A stretch of 64,000 nt of DNA. Source: Jaminaea rosea (lineage: Eukaryota > Basidiomycota > Exobasidiomycetes > Microstromatales). A program made the position numbers and the translations under genes. The stretch spans positions 248,001 through 312,000 of the forward strand of contig NW_020289982.1 of assembly GCF_003144245.1 (NCBI RefSeq), read 5' to 3'. Each line of letters starts with the position of its first letter. Position 1 is the stretch's first letter. This document shows positions 43,061-54,962 of the stretch, one piece after another. The notes under the pieces are model-generated. The model was not told where the DNA came from. It did no database searches and saw nothing but the letters and a program-made list of their open reading frames with translations.

Positions 43061-44757
43061 CTACTTCTTCGCAAACTGCGACTCCGAGTTGTAGCCACCC
43101 ATAGAAGCGGTCGAGCTTACGCCTCCTGTGACGGTCTTGAGGAGTGCATCGACGTAGTTGGCGCCGGACCAGGTCTGGTGGGTGAGGACGTCGCAGCCAA
43201 TGTCCCTCTCCTTTCGCTGAATGACGCCGACGTACGCCTTCATTCCCTCGGTGGCAAACGCTCGTGCGAACTGATCGGAGATGAGCGCATTGCTGTGCAG
43301 ACCGGCGAGTGTGATGAACTGCCAGACGAAGCCCAGCTTGGCCAGGTCCCAGACGTAGCTCTTCATCTGCTCCTCGCTCAGCTTGGCGGCGTCCCAGTTG
43401 AACGACGGGGACAGATTGTACGCGAGCCACTGGCCGGGGACTTGCTTGCGCACGCCCTCTGCGAACTCCTTGGCCTGGGCAAGGATGGGGCTCTTGGTCT
43501 CCATCCAGATGAGGTCGGCGTGCGGGGCAAATGCAACGGCACGGTTGACGGCGCATTGTGTTCCACCCTGATACTGGTAGTAGCCCTCGCGCGTGCGCGG
43601 GTGGTCCCAGTCCCAGAAGAAGCCAGATGAGGCGTCGACGCCGTGCTTCTTGGCGATTTGGCGAGCGACGTGGTTGGACTTGTTGGCCGCTTCGTTGAGG
43701 AAAGCCTGGACGTTGCCGCCCTTCTCGCGCAGCTTGTCAGCCACGGCGTCGGTGAAGAGGCGCAGCTTAGCCTTGGCGGTCCAGTCGCTCTCGATGGCAG
43801 CAAGAGCATCACCATTCTTTCCCTCGCGCTCGGCGCGGGTCATAACGGATACGAGGGGCTCGAGGTCGGGGTTGGTGGAGCCCAAGATGAAGGCATGGTC
43901 GCGCTCGTCGACGTTAGAGGTGATGAGGGTAGCGGCCTCAGAGTCGGTACGGGCAACGACGAGGTTCTCGACACCCATGACATCGTACTGGAAGCGAATG
44001 GCGACAAGGCGATTAATGTGCTCAGAGATGGGCACGAGCACCTTGCCTGCCATGTGACCGCACTTCTTCGTGCCAGGAGCCTGGTCCTCAATGTGAATAC
44101 CAGCGGCTCCCTTCTCGACAAAGAGCTTAGTGAGCTTCATGACAGCCGTAAGACCGCCGTGTCCCGTGTCGGCGTCAGCGACGATGGGGCGAAGGTAGTC
44201 GACGGGTGCGTTCTTGGATCGCTCCTCGGGTGTCATGCGAGTACGAGCCTCGCGCTGCTTGCGGTCGTGGAAGAGCTGAGCCATGAAAAGGTGCTCGACC
44301 TTGAGGGGGACAGTGTTGTAGGGGTAGTCTGCGAGATCCGGTCCGGGCTCGTTGGTGCTCGAGGCCGTCGACGACGACTGCCAGCCAGAGACGTAGACGG
44401 TCTCGAGGTACTTGGCCATCTGCGTCACCTGAACAGGGTCGAGGGCACCGTAGGTGTGAGAGGTAGTGCCATTGCGGGCGTGGCCCTCGAGGGTGGCCCA
44501 AAGCTTCTTGGCCTGCTGGTTCGAGGGGTAGTGGAGGGGAATGGTACCGCGCTTCGAGACGACGTCGGCAGCGGTAAAGGGGCGCTTAGTGCGAGCGAAG
44601 CGTGGTGACTGCGGGCGTTGGGAAGAGACTGTGAGATCACGACCAGTTGGGAGAGCTTTGCGTTGGCCCGGCCGCGCCGACTCACCTTCCACCACTGCTC
44701 TACGGCCTGGACGTCCTGCTGGAACTGCTGTCCCTCTGCGTCGTTTGCGGATGGCAT
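43061..44757 (-). CDS. ICL1: Isocitrate lyase (glyoxylate cycle)
   Basis: Two exons, 44757-44686 and 44608-43061, joined as [25 protein letters not shown], giving 539 residues, the normal fungal length. The enzyme splits isocitrate to glyoxylate and succinate, allowing growth on acetate, fatty acids and ethanol. Active-site signature [10 protein letters not shown] is present, with [35 protein letters not shown] and the NLSPSFNW segment; the fungal insert after the signature is present too. The C-terminus SQFAKK is not a canonical PTS1 signal. The upstream divergent region carries a TATA-like element. It would be expected to be glucose-repressed, by family knowledge. Confidence 0.96.
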
Positions 44758-45607
44758 GCTGGCTACGTATCGATGCTTGTCAGGCTAGATGAGGATGACA
44801 GGGATGGTGACGAGGGAGTTGAAAAGGCGAACCTCCGTTGCTGCTCTGAGGTCTTATATTACCTGGATCGCCGTCGACCCCGTACACAGGCAGGCATCAC
44901 CCATTGTCCTCGGCCGCCCGGCTCACGCCTCTCCCTGGGCCGGACCCCGCATTCGCTGCTGCAGGGCTTCCCGCGACGGTGCGGCCGTTGCTGCCTGGCC
45001 ACCCTTTCACGCCTTCACGCCGTCCATTTGCCGGCCTCTGACGGAAATACAACACGTGGCACAGTCGTGAGCAATGGTCAAGTCCGTCGACGCCCGCTCG
45101 ACGATACCATGGCGGCGATCGCCAGTGACGACGATTGAGACGCTCACAAAAAGCAGCAGCAAGGTGCGAGAGGAATGACGTGCGACACTGGGCAAGCTTT
45201 TGCCCACCGTTGTGAGTCAAAGACGCCAAACGCGAGTCATTATCATCGGGGACGCACACCCTGCCGAACAACGGCGGCTGATGACACAGAGCATTGAGCA
45301 GAAAGTGCAAATGACAGCTACGATCCTGTCGCGCTTGGTGAAATGTGGTCGAATTCACGACGAGGATGGTATGTGGTGGTACGCAAACGTCAGGCGTCAC
45401 GGTATTTGCCAGACTAGCTGCCTCACTCTCTCCGTTCCGGTTTCGCTTTCTTCGCGCGCTGCGGACCCAACCAGCGGACTGAGTTTGGCCCTGCAAGCCG
45501 CCGCCGCCGCTGCCCACACGGCACTGCGTCCGCCCGCTTGGCCTGACTTTGAGATTCTCCCTCCCCTCGTCACTACCACCACCTTAACCTCTCCCTCACA
45601 TCACAAC
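44758..45607. promoter_or_regulatory. Divergent promoter region of isocitrate lyase and eS28
   Basis: 850 bases between two start codons. On the minus strand AATATAAG (44860-44853), about 95 bases upstream of the lyase ATG, is a reasonable TATA element. A pyrimidine-rich stretch (about 45545-45605) just before the eS28 ATG fits a ribosomal protein leader. No gene was seen between them. Confidence 0.45.
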
Positions 45608-46389
45608 ATGGACTCCTCCAAGACCCCCGTCAAGCTTGCTCGCGTAAGTGTCTGCCAAGAGAGCACGCACACATCATCTTCTTCATCGTGATAGAGGGGC
45701 TGGCGGCACACAATTGCGGAGGGATCGAAAGTTATAGCCGCCCATGCTGGTCGAAGGACTGCGACGGTGTCGGCCTCATCGGGAGGCGATAGCACCGTCG
45801 ATGTTGCTGCTATCAGCGTCTGCGCAATGGCTCAAGAGGTAGACGTATGCTCCGTCACGAGAGCGAGCAACCTCTACTGAGGCTAGACGATTTGAAGCTG
45901 GAGTTGGCAATGGGAGGATGAGGGTTGACGAGAGGCATGGAGACTGCTCCAGGCAATGCTCTCGCATTTCTAGCCAGAATACTGCGCTTGAAGAGCATCG
46001 CTCGTTGAAGCTCGTATTGCTGCTCTTCGTCGTCGTCGAGCAGCCAGATGATGATTGCTTGGTCATTCCGAACTTCTATCCCACGCATTCCCGGACATCC
46101 TCACTCACATCCATACCGCCCCTCTACCTCGCAGGTCACCAAGGTGCTCGGCCGTACCGGCTCTCGCGGTGGTGTCATCCAAGTCCGTGTCGAGCTCATG
46201 GGCCCTGAGGACGGCAACCGCTCCATGATCCGAAACGTCAAGGGCCCCGTCAAGGAGGACGACATCCTTGCTCTCCTCGAGTCGGAGCGTGAGGCTCGGT
46301 GAGTTGGCGAGGAGGCAGACGTCGTCGTCATGAAGAACAGTACAACTGACCCTAAGTACCCTCGCTCGCACCATAGCCGCTTGCGTTAA
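45608..46389 (+). CDS. RPS28: 40S ribosomal protein eS28
   Basis: Three exons: 45608-45643, 46135-46298 and 46377-46389, giving 70 residues. The joined protein starts [33 protein letters not shown] and ends [18 protein letters not shown], matching eS28 almost residue for residue. It sits at the mRNA exit side of the 40S subunit. The first intron is 491 bases, by far the longest here, and splits the gene after only 12 codons. The last exon is 13 bases and encodes only the end of one Arg codon, Arg-Leu-Arg and the stop. Donors are GTAAGT and GTGAGT, acceptors CGCAG and CATAG. I saw no convincing snoRNA in the long intron. Confidence 0.95.
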
Positions 46390-46593
46390 GCATCAGCCAA
46401 TACCTGGCTCGGCTTTGCGCATTCTGTTTACCTTGTCTCTCAGCACACATCATCATCACGAGGCCACAAAGGGACTGCTTGTTGACAGCTCTGCGTGGTC
46501 GGCGACGGCAACACTGTCACGTCGCCACCTTCGTCTCCTTGTACAATCAACATCAACTTTGAGCCGTCCACGCTGCGAGAGTGCGAGAGAGAA

Positions 46594-46624
<31 letters not shown>

Positions 46625-47212
46625 AGAGAAGCGAGGGGAGAGACCCCCTCACGTCGAGGCAGGCGACAGAAAGGTTACCAAGCTGTGGCATCGATCTGAT
46701 CGATGGGCAGCGACGTCAACATTTCGGGCAGCGACGAGGTAGCTCAGCGATCCTCTCGTTGACGACTCTGAGCCGCGAGCCGGCTGCCTCGTCCGACGCC
46801 GCTGTGCGAACCACGGACATTCCTGCTTCGCCGCATTCGCGATCGTTCGCTCCTCCCATGGCACTGCTTGCACATCTATCCCACTCGGCACTTCTTTAAA
46901 GCGCCACTGAGTCCTCTCGGTCTCATGATGACCACCGCGACCCGACCCGTGCTCCAGCTTGCCTCCCCTGACCCTCCCTTGCCTGCCATTCTGCCGCTTA
47001 CCGAGAGAGAAGGCGAGCATGCGCTGGCCTCAGACCGAGCAGAATGTCACGCCTTGCATCGCTGAACGTTGCACAATGCAACGGGACGTCCCTTGATATG
47101 CGAGCAGAAAAAGGTATCTACAGGGAAAGGGCAGTGGACGCGAGCGGGTATGATACAAAAGAAGGTAGTGCGAGGCGACTCATATCGAGCACGGGGTGAA
47201 GGGGTCAATTGA
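46390..47212. other. Convergent intergenic region with GA microsatellite
   Basis: Tail-to-tail spacer between eS28 and a membrane-protein gene. Apart from the GA tract no structure was seen; short frames look non-coding. Confidence 0.45.
46584..46640. repeat. GA-rich microsatellite
   Basis: A nearly pure purine tract of GA dinucleotides with a few interruptions, about 55 bases long, in the 3' flank of eS28. Likely length-variable between strains. Confidence 0.85.
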
Positions 47213-49537
47213 TCATCTGACCACCACCCCGCTCGCGCCTACAGGAGGTCGCGACGAGGATGACCCGTGGTACATGAAGCTGCTCCTCTTTGCTGCGACA
47301 TCGGCGCTGATCCTTCTCGTCACCGTGTACGGTATGTTCGCCGCTGTGGCCGCAGAGGGGGCACCAGGTCCAACCACGCTGCCCGACGGTAAGGCGAGGG
47401 AGGTGACGGCGCAAAGGCTGAGTGGCCTGAGACGGAATGAGGGGGAGAGGGGAACAGTCGGTGCTGCCGGCGGTGAGGGTGAACGAGAGATGGACGGGCT
47501 GAGGGAGGGTGAAGTGCTGCGTGGTGAAAGAGGAGCGGGATTGCTCCACTGTACCCCTGCGTCGCCGTCAAGCTCGTCGAGATACGGCGTCACTGTCTTC
47601 CTCCAGCTAAGCACATCTCCATGCCCCCTCTCCTCAATAGGCAAACTCGAAGAAGCGGGCAATCGTCCCTTCTCCTTCACAGCTACCGGGGGGCCTGGGA
47701 ATCGAGCCAGCTGTTCATCCCACGGCGAGCCGAGCTGGTTAAGCAGGTCGAGCGGAGATTGCAGATCCCGCTGGACGGCAAAGGACGATGGACGGGAGTA
47801 GCTCCGATCCTTGTCCCCACGAAGAGCTGCTGGCGAAAGCGCTACGATTGTGGGGATGGGTGGTGGAGGTGAGGGAAGAGGGTAGCTGGAGGCTGGGGAA
47901 GCTGCTGCTTTCGTCCTGGCGATCGCGTCCTGTGGTGTACCGGATAGGGAAGAGGCCCACTTGCCGTGCTGCATGATGGGGCTGGTGTTGGTGCGCTTGT
48001 GCTGCCGGCGTTGGCCTCGTCGTTGCAGACTGGGCGCTGTCGTTGGGCTTGCCTCAGTGTCATTGTCACCATCGTCCTGGCCGTAGTCGTCCTCGTCGCT
48101 GGTCACGATCCCCAGCCCGGAGGGACGGCGCCCTTCCACCATGGAGGGCTCAGCACCTTCGTCCTTGTGTGGCTTCGTCTCCATGAGAAGCGGGCCGCAG
48201 GCCTCGAAGCTTGGAAGCCTTCCGCTGGTAGTCCTGTGTACATGTCCATCTGCAGCTGCGTCCTGACTGTCGTGCGAATCGTCCTGCGTGCTTACACGCC
48301 ATTGCTCCTGCACGAAGCTGGTGCTGTCGCCGAGCCAGGGGGAGGAGGTGGCTCCCCGACTCGCTATGCTGGCGCTGATGCTCTGGCTCGCACTCACGCT
48401 CGCAGTGATATCGCGTGACTTCTGGTATGTCGGCGGCTGCTTGCGCCGTTGTCTTCTCGCGCGGGCAACACTGGAGAGGGCGGCGGCTGTACTGACGGTT
48501 GCTGATGCCTTTGGTGGGGCTTGCTGCGAGAGGGCGACCAACTCGAGCGTGGAGAGGTCGCCATCAACAGCGTCGCCTTGTTGCTTGTTACCCCCGGGCG
48601 GTGAGCAGGGCAAGAGGGTGTGATGGAAGTCGGACATGAAAGGTGCGGTCGTGTCGACTGGTTCCCCATCGAGGATGAGAGCCGCGGAAGCCACCTGATG
48701 TGCGGAGGTTGGTTGCAGTACAGTCGCTGCGGAGGTTGTAGTAGCGGCCTGCTTGCCTTGATGCTGCGCTGCATCCTCGGGGGCCATGACAGAGGTAGCA
48801 GCCGTCTCTCCCGCTGAGGACCGCCCGCCCAGACTCGAATCACTTGGTCGCGAGCTGAGCGCCTCTCTTGTTGCTGTCGTGCTCTCGCTCGTCGACGACA
48901 GGAAGGCTGACGTTGAGCGCTGCATAGCTGGTAAGATGGGTAGATATGGTGACGGTGTCGGTAGAGACGGAGGCTCACTCGTGGACAGAGTGTTCTTGAT
49001 GTGATGAAGGTCCGAGCCGCTTGGTGGTAGGTCCAGCGCTTGTGTAAGGCCGCGCAGGCAGTTGGTCGTGAATGACGAGTGTGGGTCGTACTGGATGGAC
49101 GCCTGACGTGGGGGAATGATGCTACTTCGCCACTCGTCTTGATGATACTGCCTTGGCGCGACCCCATTGAGTGAAGCATTGGAATACGCCGAGGCCAGCG
49201 GCCCTAGTGTCTGCGAGATCGGCAAGGGAGCGACTGCAAAGGACGCAGAAGAGGCGAGGTTGCCAATATCTTCTTCGTTGTAGCATGTTGGGTTGACTGC
49301 TGGTGAGGTGGAGAAGCGTACGGCTGAGCTGTTGGACTTGTGGCGGGGGAGCAGGTGTCGCTCGCTACGGCGACGAAGTTGATGCCAGCGATAGAGGAGG
49401 ACAGAGCCGATGAGGGCTGCTGCGAGGAAGAGGGAGCCGATGGTGATGAGTGCGACTGAGGCGGGCGAGAGCGATGATGGAGCAGCCGAAGCGTCTTCTG
49501 GCGCTCTAGCATTGAGCAGGTGTGGTAAGGGTGCCAT
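47213..49537 (-). CDS. Single-span membrane protein with long Ser/Thr-rich tail, unknown function
   Basis: Single-exon gene; the ATG at 49537 (MAPLPHLLNAR) gives 774 residues. A short N-terminal segment is followed by one strong hydrophobic span (VALITIGSLFLAAALIGSVLLYRW) near residues 28-51, then a basic stop-transfer segment (HQLRRRSERHLLPRHK). The remaining 700 residues are Ser/Pro/Thr-rich, with runs of RRQRRKQPP and Asp-rich patches, and are probably cytoplasmic and disordered. The layout recalls wall-stress sensors or Axl2/Skg6-like proteins, but there is no extracellular domain to support that. A short tail beside a hydrophobic motif ends the protein (PYTVTRRISADVAAKRSSFM). Family not recognised. 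Confidence 0.62.
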   Translation of the reverse strand: MAPLPHLLNARAPEDASAAPSSLSPASVALITIGSLFLAAALIGSVLLYRWHQLRRRSERHLLPRHKSNSSAVRFSTSPAVNPTCYNEEDIGNLASSASFAVAPLPISQTLGPLASAYSNASLNGVAPRQYHQDEWRSSIIPPRQASIQYDPHSSFTTNCLRGLTQALDLPPSGSDLHHIKNTLSTSEPPSLPTPSPYLPILPAMQRSTSAFLSSTSESTTATREALSSRPSDSSLGGRSSAGETAATSVMAPEDAAQHQGKQAATTTSAATVLQPTSAHQVASAALILDGEPVDTTAPFMSDFHHTLLPCSPPGGNKQQGDAVDGDLSTLELVALSQQAPPKASATVSTAAALSSVARARRQRRKQPPTYQKSRDITASVSASQSISASIASRGATSSPWLGDSTSFVQEQWRVSTQDDSHDSQDAAADGHVHRTTSGRLPSFEACGPLLMETKPHKDEGAEPSMVEGRRPSGLGIVTSDEDDYGQDDGDNDTEASPTTAPSLQRRGQRRQHKRTNTSPIMQHGKWASSLSGTPQDAIARTKAAASPASSYPLPSPPPPIPTIVALSPAALRGDKDRSYSRPSSFAVQRDLQSPLDLLNQLGSPWDEQLARFPGPPVAVKEKGRLPASSSLPIEERGHGDVLSWRKTVTPYLDELDGDAGVQWSNPAPLSPRSTSPSLSPSISRSPSPPAAPTVPLSPSFRLRPLSLCAVTSLALPSGSVVGPGAPSAATAANIPYTVTRRISADVAAKRSSFMYHGSSSSRPPVGASGVVVR

Positions 49538-50226
49538 CTCGAGCAAGGTTAGCAACGAGCGCGAAAATGGTAGATGGAGCAGGAAGGAAGAGTTGATGGT
49601 AGCAATGACAAGGGTCAGCCTTCGCTCTCACACCGCTGCCTGTCATCTTTCTGTATATTCCGCTCCATTGGCGGCATCCTTGCCTGTCTGTCAGTCAGTC
49701 AGCCCATCGCTGCTCGAATTGGATAGTGTTGGACCCATAGAATCGGATTGGTCGAGAGTGAGATGCACACGGCGGAGAGCAAGGAGGCTGGCGCGTTCGG
49801 CAAGGCGACTCGACAGTTGAACCCTCGAGTGCAGACCAACCTCGCTGCTGCCAGTCCACTCCCGTCCGTGCTCCCCGTCGATGGTCGTGCAAGGAGGCGG
49901 GCACGCTACAACGAGGTCAAGACAGGGTCGAGCATGTGCAGCGAGATCCATGACTACCACCACTAGCTTGCCGTCGGTCTGAGCTGCAATTTTTGGCAGC
50001 ACACAGTGCCATCGCTGTTCATCAATGCGCCTTGAGCGAGGCGTGGAGAGCAGCAGCGTGGAGCAGCCCCTCTCTCCAGGCCCGTTCCGTCCTGGACACG
50101 CTCTCGTCTGTCTGTCTGTGATGTGAGCCTCAGGGCAAATTTCTGGTCCGCTTGACGGCAGTAGCGACTCGACTCGACACTCCACTCTGACTTCTTCTCA
50201 ACGTCAACGCATAGAAGGCATTCAAG
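49538..50226. other. Divergent intergenic region, 0.69 kb
   Basis: Shared upstream region of the membrane-protein gene and LSG1. A few TGTC-type short repeats (about 49683-49698 and 50108-50119) are the only structure noticed. Confidence 0.4.
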
Positions 50227-52505
50227 ATGGTGAGTAGTCAAGACACACCACTCTCACTACATTGCAGCACACTGACCTCTTCTTGTTTTCACGTGGTAGC
50301 CCCTGCCCTCTTCAAAGAAGAATGTAGGCCTCGGCCACGCCATCATCAACCGAGTCTCTCGCGACGCCAAGTCACGCCCCCGCTCAGAGTTCCACACAAC
50401 GGACGTCTCCTCCTCTTCAAAGCACGGCCTCGCCTCAGTCACTCAACAAGGAGATCTCGAGGAATTCCTGAATACGGCTCAGCTGGCCGAGCAGGACTTC
50501 ACCGCCGAACGTAGAAATGTTACCGTTGTGCAGGCTCCGAGCAACGCGAGGGGAGCAGCCAGCCGGAGGGGGGAGAACCCTTTCCTCCTCGGTGGACACG
50601 ACGAGGCTGTCACACTTCAGCGTCAACGAGAGAACAAGCAGCGACTCCGCGTCCCCCGACGTCCGGCTTGGGACGCCAAGACCACTCCCGCAGAGCTGAA
50701 CAGGAGGGAGAAGGATTCTTTCCTCGAGTGGCGCAGGAACCTCGCGCAGCTCACTGATGCGCAACATTTCATCCTTACGCCCTTCGAGCGCAACATTGAG
50801 GTGTGGAGACAGCTCTGGCGAGTATTGGAGCGCAGTCACCTTGTGGTGCAAATTGTCGACGCAAGGAACCCACTCAAGTTCAGGTGCGAGGATTTGGAGA
50901 GATACGTCGAGCAGCTGGGCGTGGTGAGCAAGGAGGGATTGAGCTATGTAGGTGGAGAGGGGAGTAGCGGAATGGGCCCGAGGCGGAACCTGCTACTCAT
51001 CAACAAGGCGGATCTGCTGGACGAGGGGCAGAGGAAGACGTGGGCAAAGTGGTTCGACGAGCGAGGCATCCGTTACGCCTTCTTCAGTGCGGCGAATGCA
51101 GCGGCGGTCCAGGCGGCAGCTGCGGCCGCTGAAGCCGAGCAGGAAGCCAAGGAAGCGGAAGACGAAGAACAAGGAGACGAGAACGACGTTGAGGAAGCCG
51201 AAAGCGAGGACGACGAGGACGTCGCAGAGTCAGGCGACGAGGACGCTAAGCTCTCTGAGGCAGTGCAAGCCGCACACCTCGCCAAGCCTCTCGTAGGCTC
51301 CGAGCCTGCGACCGTAGCTCGTGAGACAGCTTCCGCCGGCCACCAGTCCACCCTCAGCGAGGCAGTCGACGAGGCTACCACCACGCACTCGGCGGCGGCC
51401 CCCTCTCACTCGCAAGCCGACCCCACCCGGGTCCTCAACGTTCTTGAGCTCGAAGAACTCTTCATGGCCTCCGCTCCACCTCTGAGCGACTTTCACAGCA
51501 GTGCAACAAATGGCACTCCCTCGCACCTCACAGTCGGCCTTGTCGGTTACCCCAACGTAGGCAAGTCTTCAACAATCAACGCACTGCTCGGCTCCAAGAA
51601 GGTGTCCGTCTCCTCCACGCCCGGTAAGACGAAGCACTTCCAAACCCTCCCCTTCAGCGACCGTGTCACTCTCTGCGACTGTCCTGGTCTAGTATTCCCG
51701 CAGTTTGCTACGAGCACCGGGGAGCTGATCGTGGATGGTGTGCTGCCCATTGATCAGATGAGGGAATACACTGCCCCTGCTGAGCTTGTGGCTAGGAGGG
51801 TGCCAAAGGACGTGTTGGAGGGCTTCTACGGAGTGAGGATCCAGACGCTGGAGGTCGAAGAGGGAGGGACGGGCAGGCCGACCGGATTGGAGGTGCTGAC
51901 GAGCTACGCTGTTGCGAGGTGAGTGGGCGCGGCGTACGCAGCGGGCAACACGATTGGACGTACGACTGACGACCCTCCTTCCCGCGATCTCTCGCAGAGG
52001 TTTCGTCCGTCAAGGTCAAGGAAACCCAGACGAGTCCCGTGCAGCCCGTTACGTGCTCAAAGACTACGTCAACGCTCGCCTTCTGTACTGCAACCCGCCA
52101 CCAGGCGTAGACGAAGACGAATTCAATGCAGCACAGCGTCAGCGTGCCCGCGAAGCCCTCAAGGGCAGGCGATACGACCCACTCAAGGCCGAAGATGAAG
52201 ACGCCAGCGGCACAGCCAACGCAGCTCCTGTGGCTCGAATTGGCGCCAAGTCCCGAGCACTGGATGCCGCCTTCTTCTCGACTGGTCAGGATGGTGGGGC
52301 TAGGGCGAAAGGGAGGAAAGGTCAGCCGGGCAGCGGTGTCGTTTCAGGGAGGGTGGGGGCGGATGGTAAGCCCGTGAGCAGGGCAGAGGCGGCCGCTGCG
52401 CAGGGGATGGCGGCTGGTGCTTCAGGCGGGAAGAAGCATTTCAAGAAGAAGCAGGGCAAGGTCAGGTATGCGGGAGTCACCAATGAGTGGACGGGGGCTC
52501 CGTAG
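50227..52505 (+). CDS. LSG1: Large subunit GTPase 1 (Lsg1), 60S export and maturation
   Basis: Three exons: 50227-50229, 50300-51918 and 51998-52505, giving 709 residues. The first exon is just the ATG, followed by a GTGAGT donor; the second begins PLPSSKKNVGLGHAIINR, the conserved Lsg1 start, which lacks its own Met. The third join is TSYAVAR-GFVRQGQGNPDESRAARYVLKDYVN. It is a circularly permuted GTPase: G4 (LLINKADLLD) precedes G1 (GYPNVGKSS) and G3 (LCDCPGL). An Ala/Glu/Asp-rich low-complexity insert separates G4 from G1. Lsg1 releases the export adaptor Nmd3 from cytoplasmic pre-60S particles. It is convergent with DIM1, 73 bases away. Confidence 0.93.
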
Positions 52506-52578
52506 AGTGCGTGTCTAGTGGGTATAATTGCAAGATGATCACATGCAATGCCGTGTTGCTCTATGTGCGCCTTCTTGA

Positions 52579-53841
<1,263 letters not shown>

Positions 53842-53895
53842 TCACGTTCGCCGCCCAGCGTTGATATTTCACCCACTGATACTGATCCTGCAACG

Positions 53896-54962
53896 TCAAC
53901 GATCGAGTAGAATCCCCGTACAGCTCAATAATGCCTCCCTCTCCCTCTTCTCCGCAAATCCACACCCAGCCCACCTGATCTTCCCCTCTGGCCCAACCAA
54001 GTACGTGTACCCTACGTGCTTGTTGTGCACATTGAGATCCTCACGATGAATTCCACTTGCACTCGGTGAGTCCAGATCCAGCTTGGAGAGGAGATAGGTG
54101 TCATGCAGAGCCTCGGGCACTTGCGAGCGGACAGAGGAGAGGAAGAGGGAGATGAGGTAGTGCTTGAGCAGATTGGGTTGAAGGTTGAGCTGGATCAGTT
54201 GGAAGCGAGGGTTGGAGCCGTACAGATCCAGTGTCGGCTCGTAGAAGGACTTGCTATGCTCCTGTCGCAGGGTGAAGATCAGGGAAGACGATCAGCTCTC
54301 AGCTTAGACCTGGCGTCTGTCGGACTCGCCCGACTCACCTCCGAAATCTTCGAAGTCAAGAGCGTGACCACGCTAACTTTGCCCTCGCACATATCCAGCG
54401 TACTTTTCTTCCTCTTATCCTTGAGACAAGTCCCCTCGACGTTTGGGAGCCATCTCGCTCGATCGCTCCTTATGAGGGTATTGGGCGCCCTCCACGTCTT
54501 CCCTCCATGAGAGCGCAGCGAGTGAAAGTCGTGAAAGTACCCCTGCGTAGCAGATTGTACAAGACGACGACGTTCTTCTGCTCTACCGGACTCGAGATAG
54601 GTTTTGGCTCGTTCTGAACTGCTCTTGGCGGGCGTATGACGGGTGGGCTTGGTTGCTACGCCTAGTGGACGATCCAGCCAGGGTAGTGGGAGCTTGTCCT
54701 GCTCCGAGGAGTAGTGAGATTGAGAGGTTGAGAATATGGGCTGCTCTTGCGCTGACGTCGATGATGAGGATTGGGAAGGAGGTGTTGATTGAGACGGTGG
54801 AGGAGGCTTGGGCGCAGCTTCAGAAGAAGAAGAGGAAGGCTGTGCTGCTGCGCGGCTCTTGGGCTCGTCGCTCGAGAAGCGCACGAGTGGCAGCCGTGAT
54901 GGGCCAGCTACAGCTTGCGTGCTTGAGCCCAAGAGGCAGCGATGAGCACCTGTACGGAGCAT
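53896..54962 (-). CDS. ATP10: Mitochondrial ATP synthase assembly factor Atp10
   Basis: Two exons, 54962-54339 and 54261-53896, joined as LLTSKISE-EHSKSFYEPTLDLYG, giving 329 residues. The N-terminus (MLRTGAHRCLLGSSTQ...) is basic and Ser-rich, as expected for a mitochondrial presequence, and a Ser/Pro-rich stretch follows. The conserved Atp10 region includes RRRLVQSATQGYFHDFHSL, CLKDKRKKSTLDMCEGKVSVV and the C-terminal block NKHVGYTYLVGPEGKIRWAGCG. Atp10 helps insert subunit 6 into the Fo sector at the inner membrane. An in-frame Met 24 codons upstream exists, but the shorter start gives the better presequence. Confidence 0.88.

Noticed and set aside
43643-44608. A 321-codon plus-strand open frame opposite isocitrate lyase
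   Set aside because: Antisense shadow of a certain gene, for the same compositional reason.
45644-46134. Possible C/D snoRNA in the eS28 intron (ATGATGA-like box near 46046)
   Set aside because: No matching D box or terminal stem was found in range by eye.
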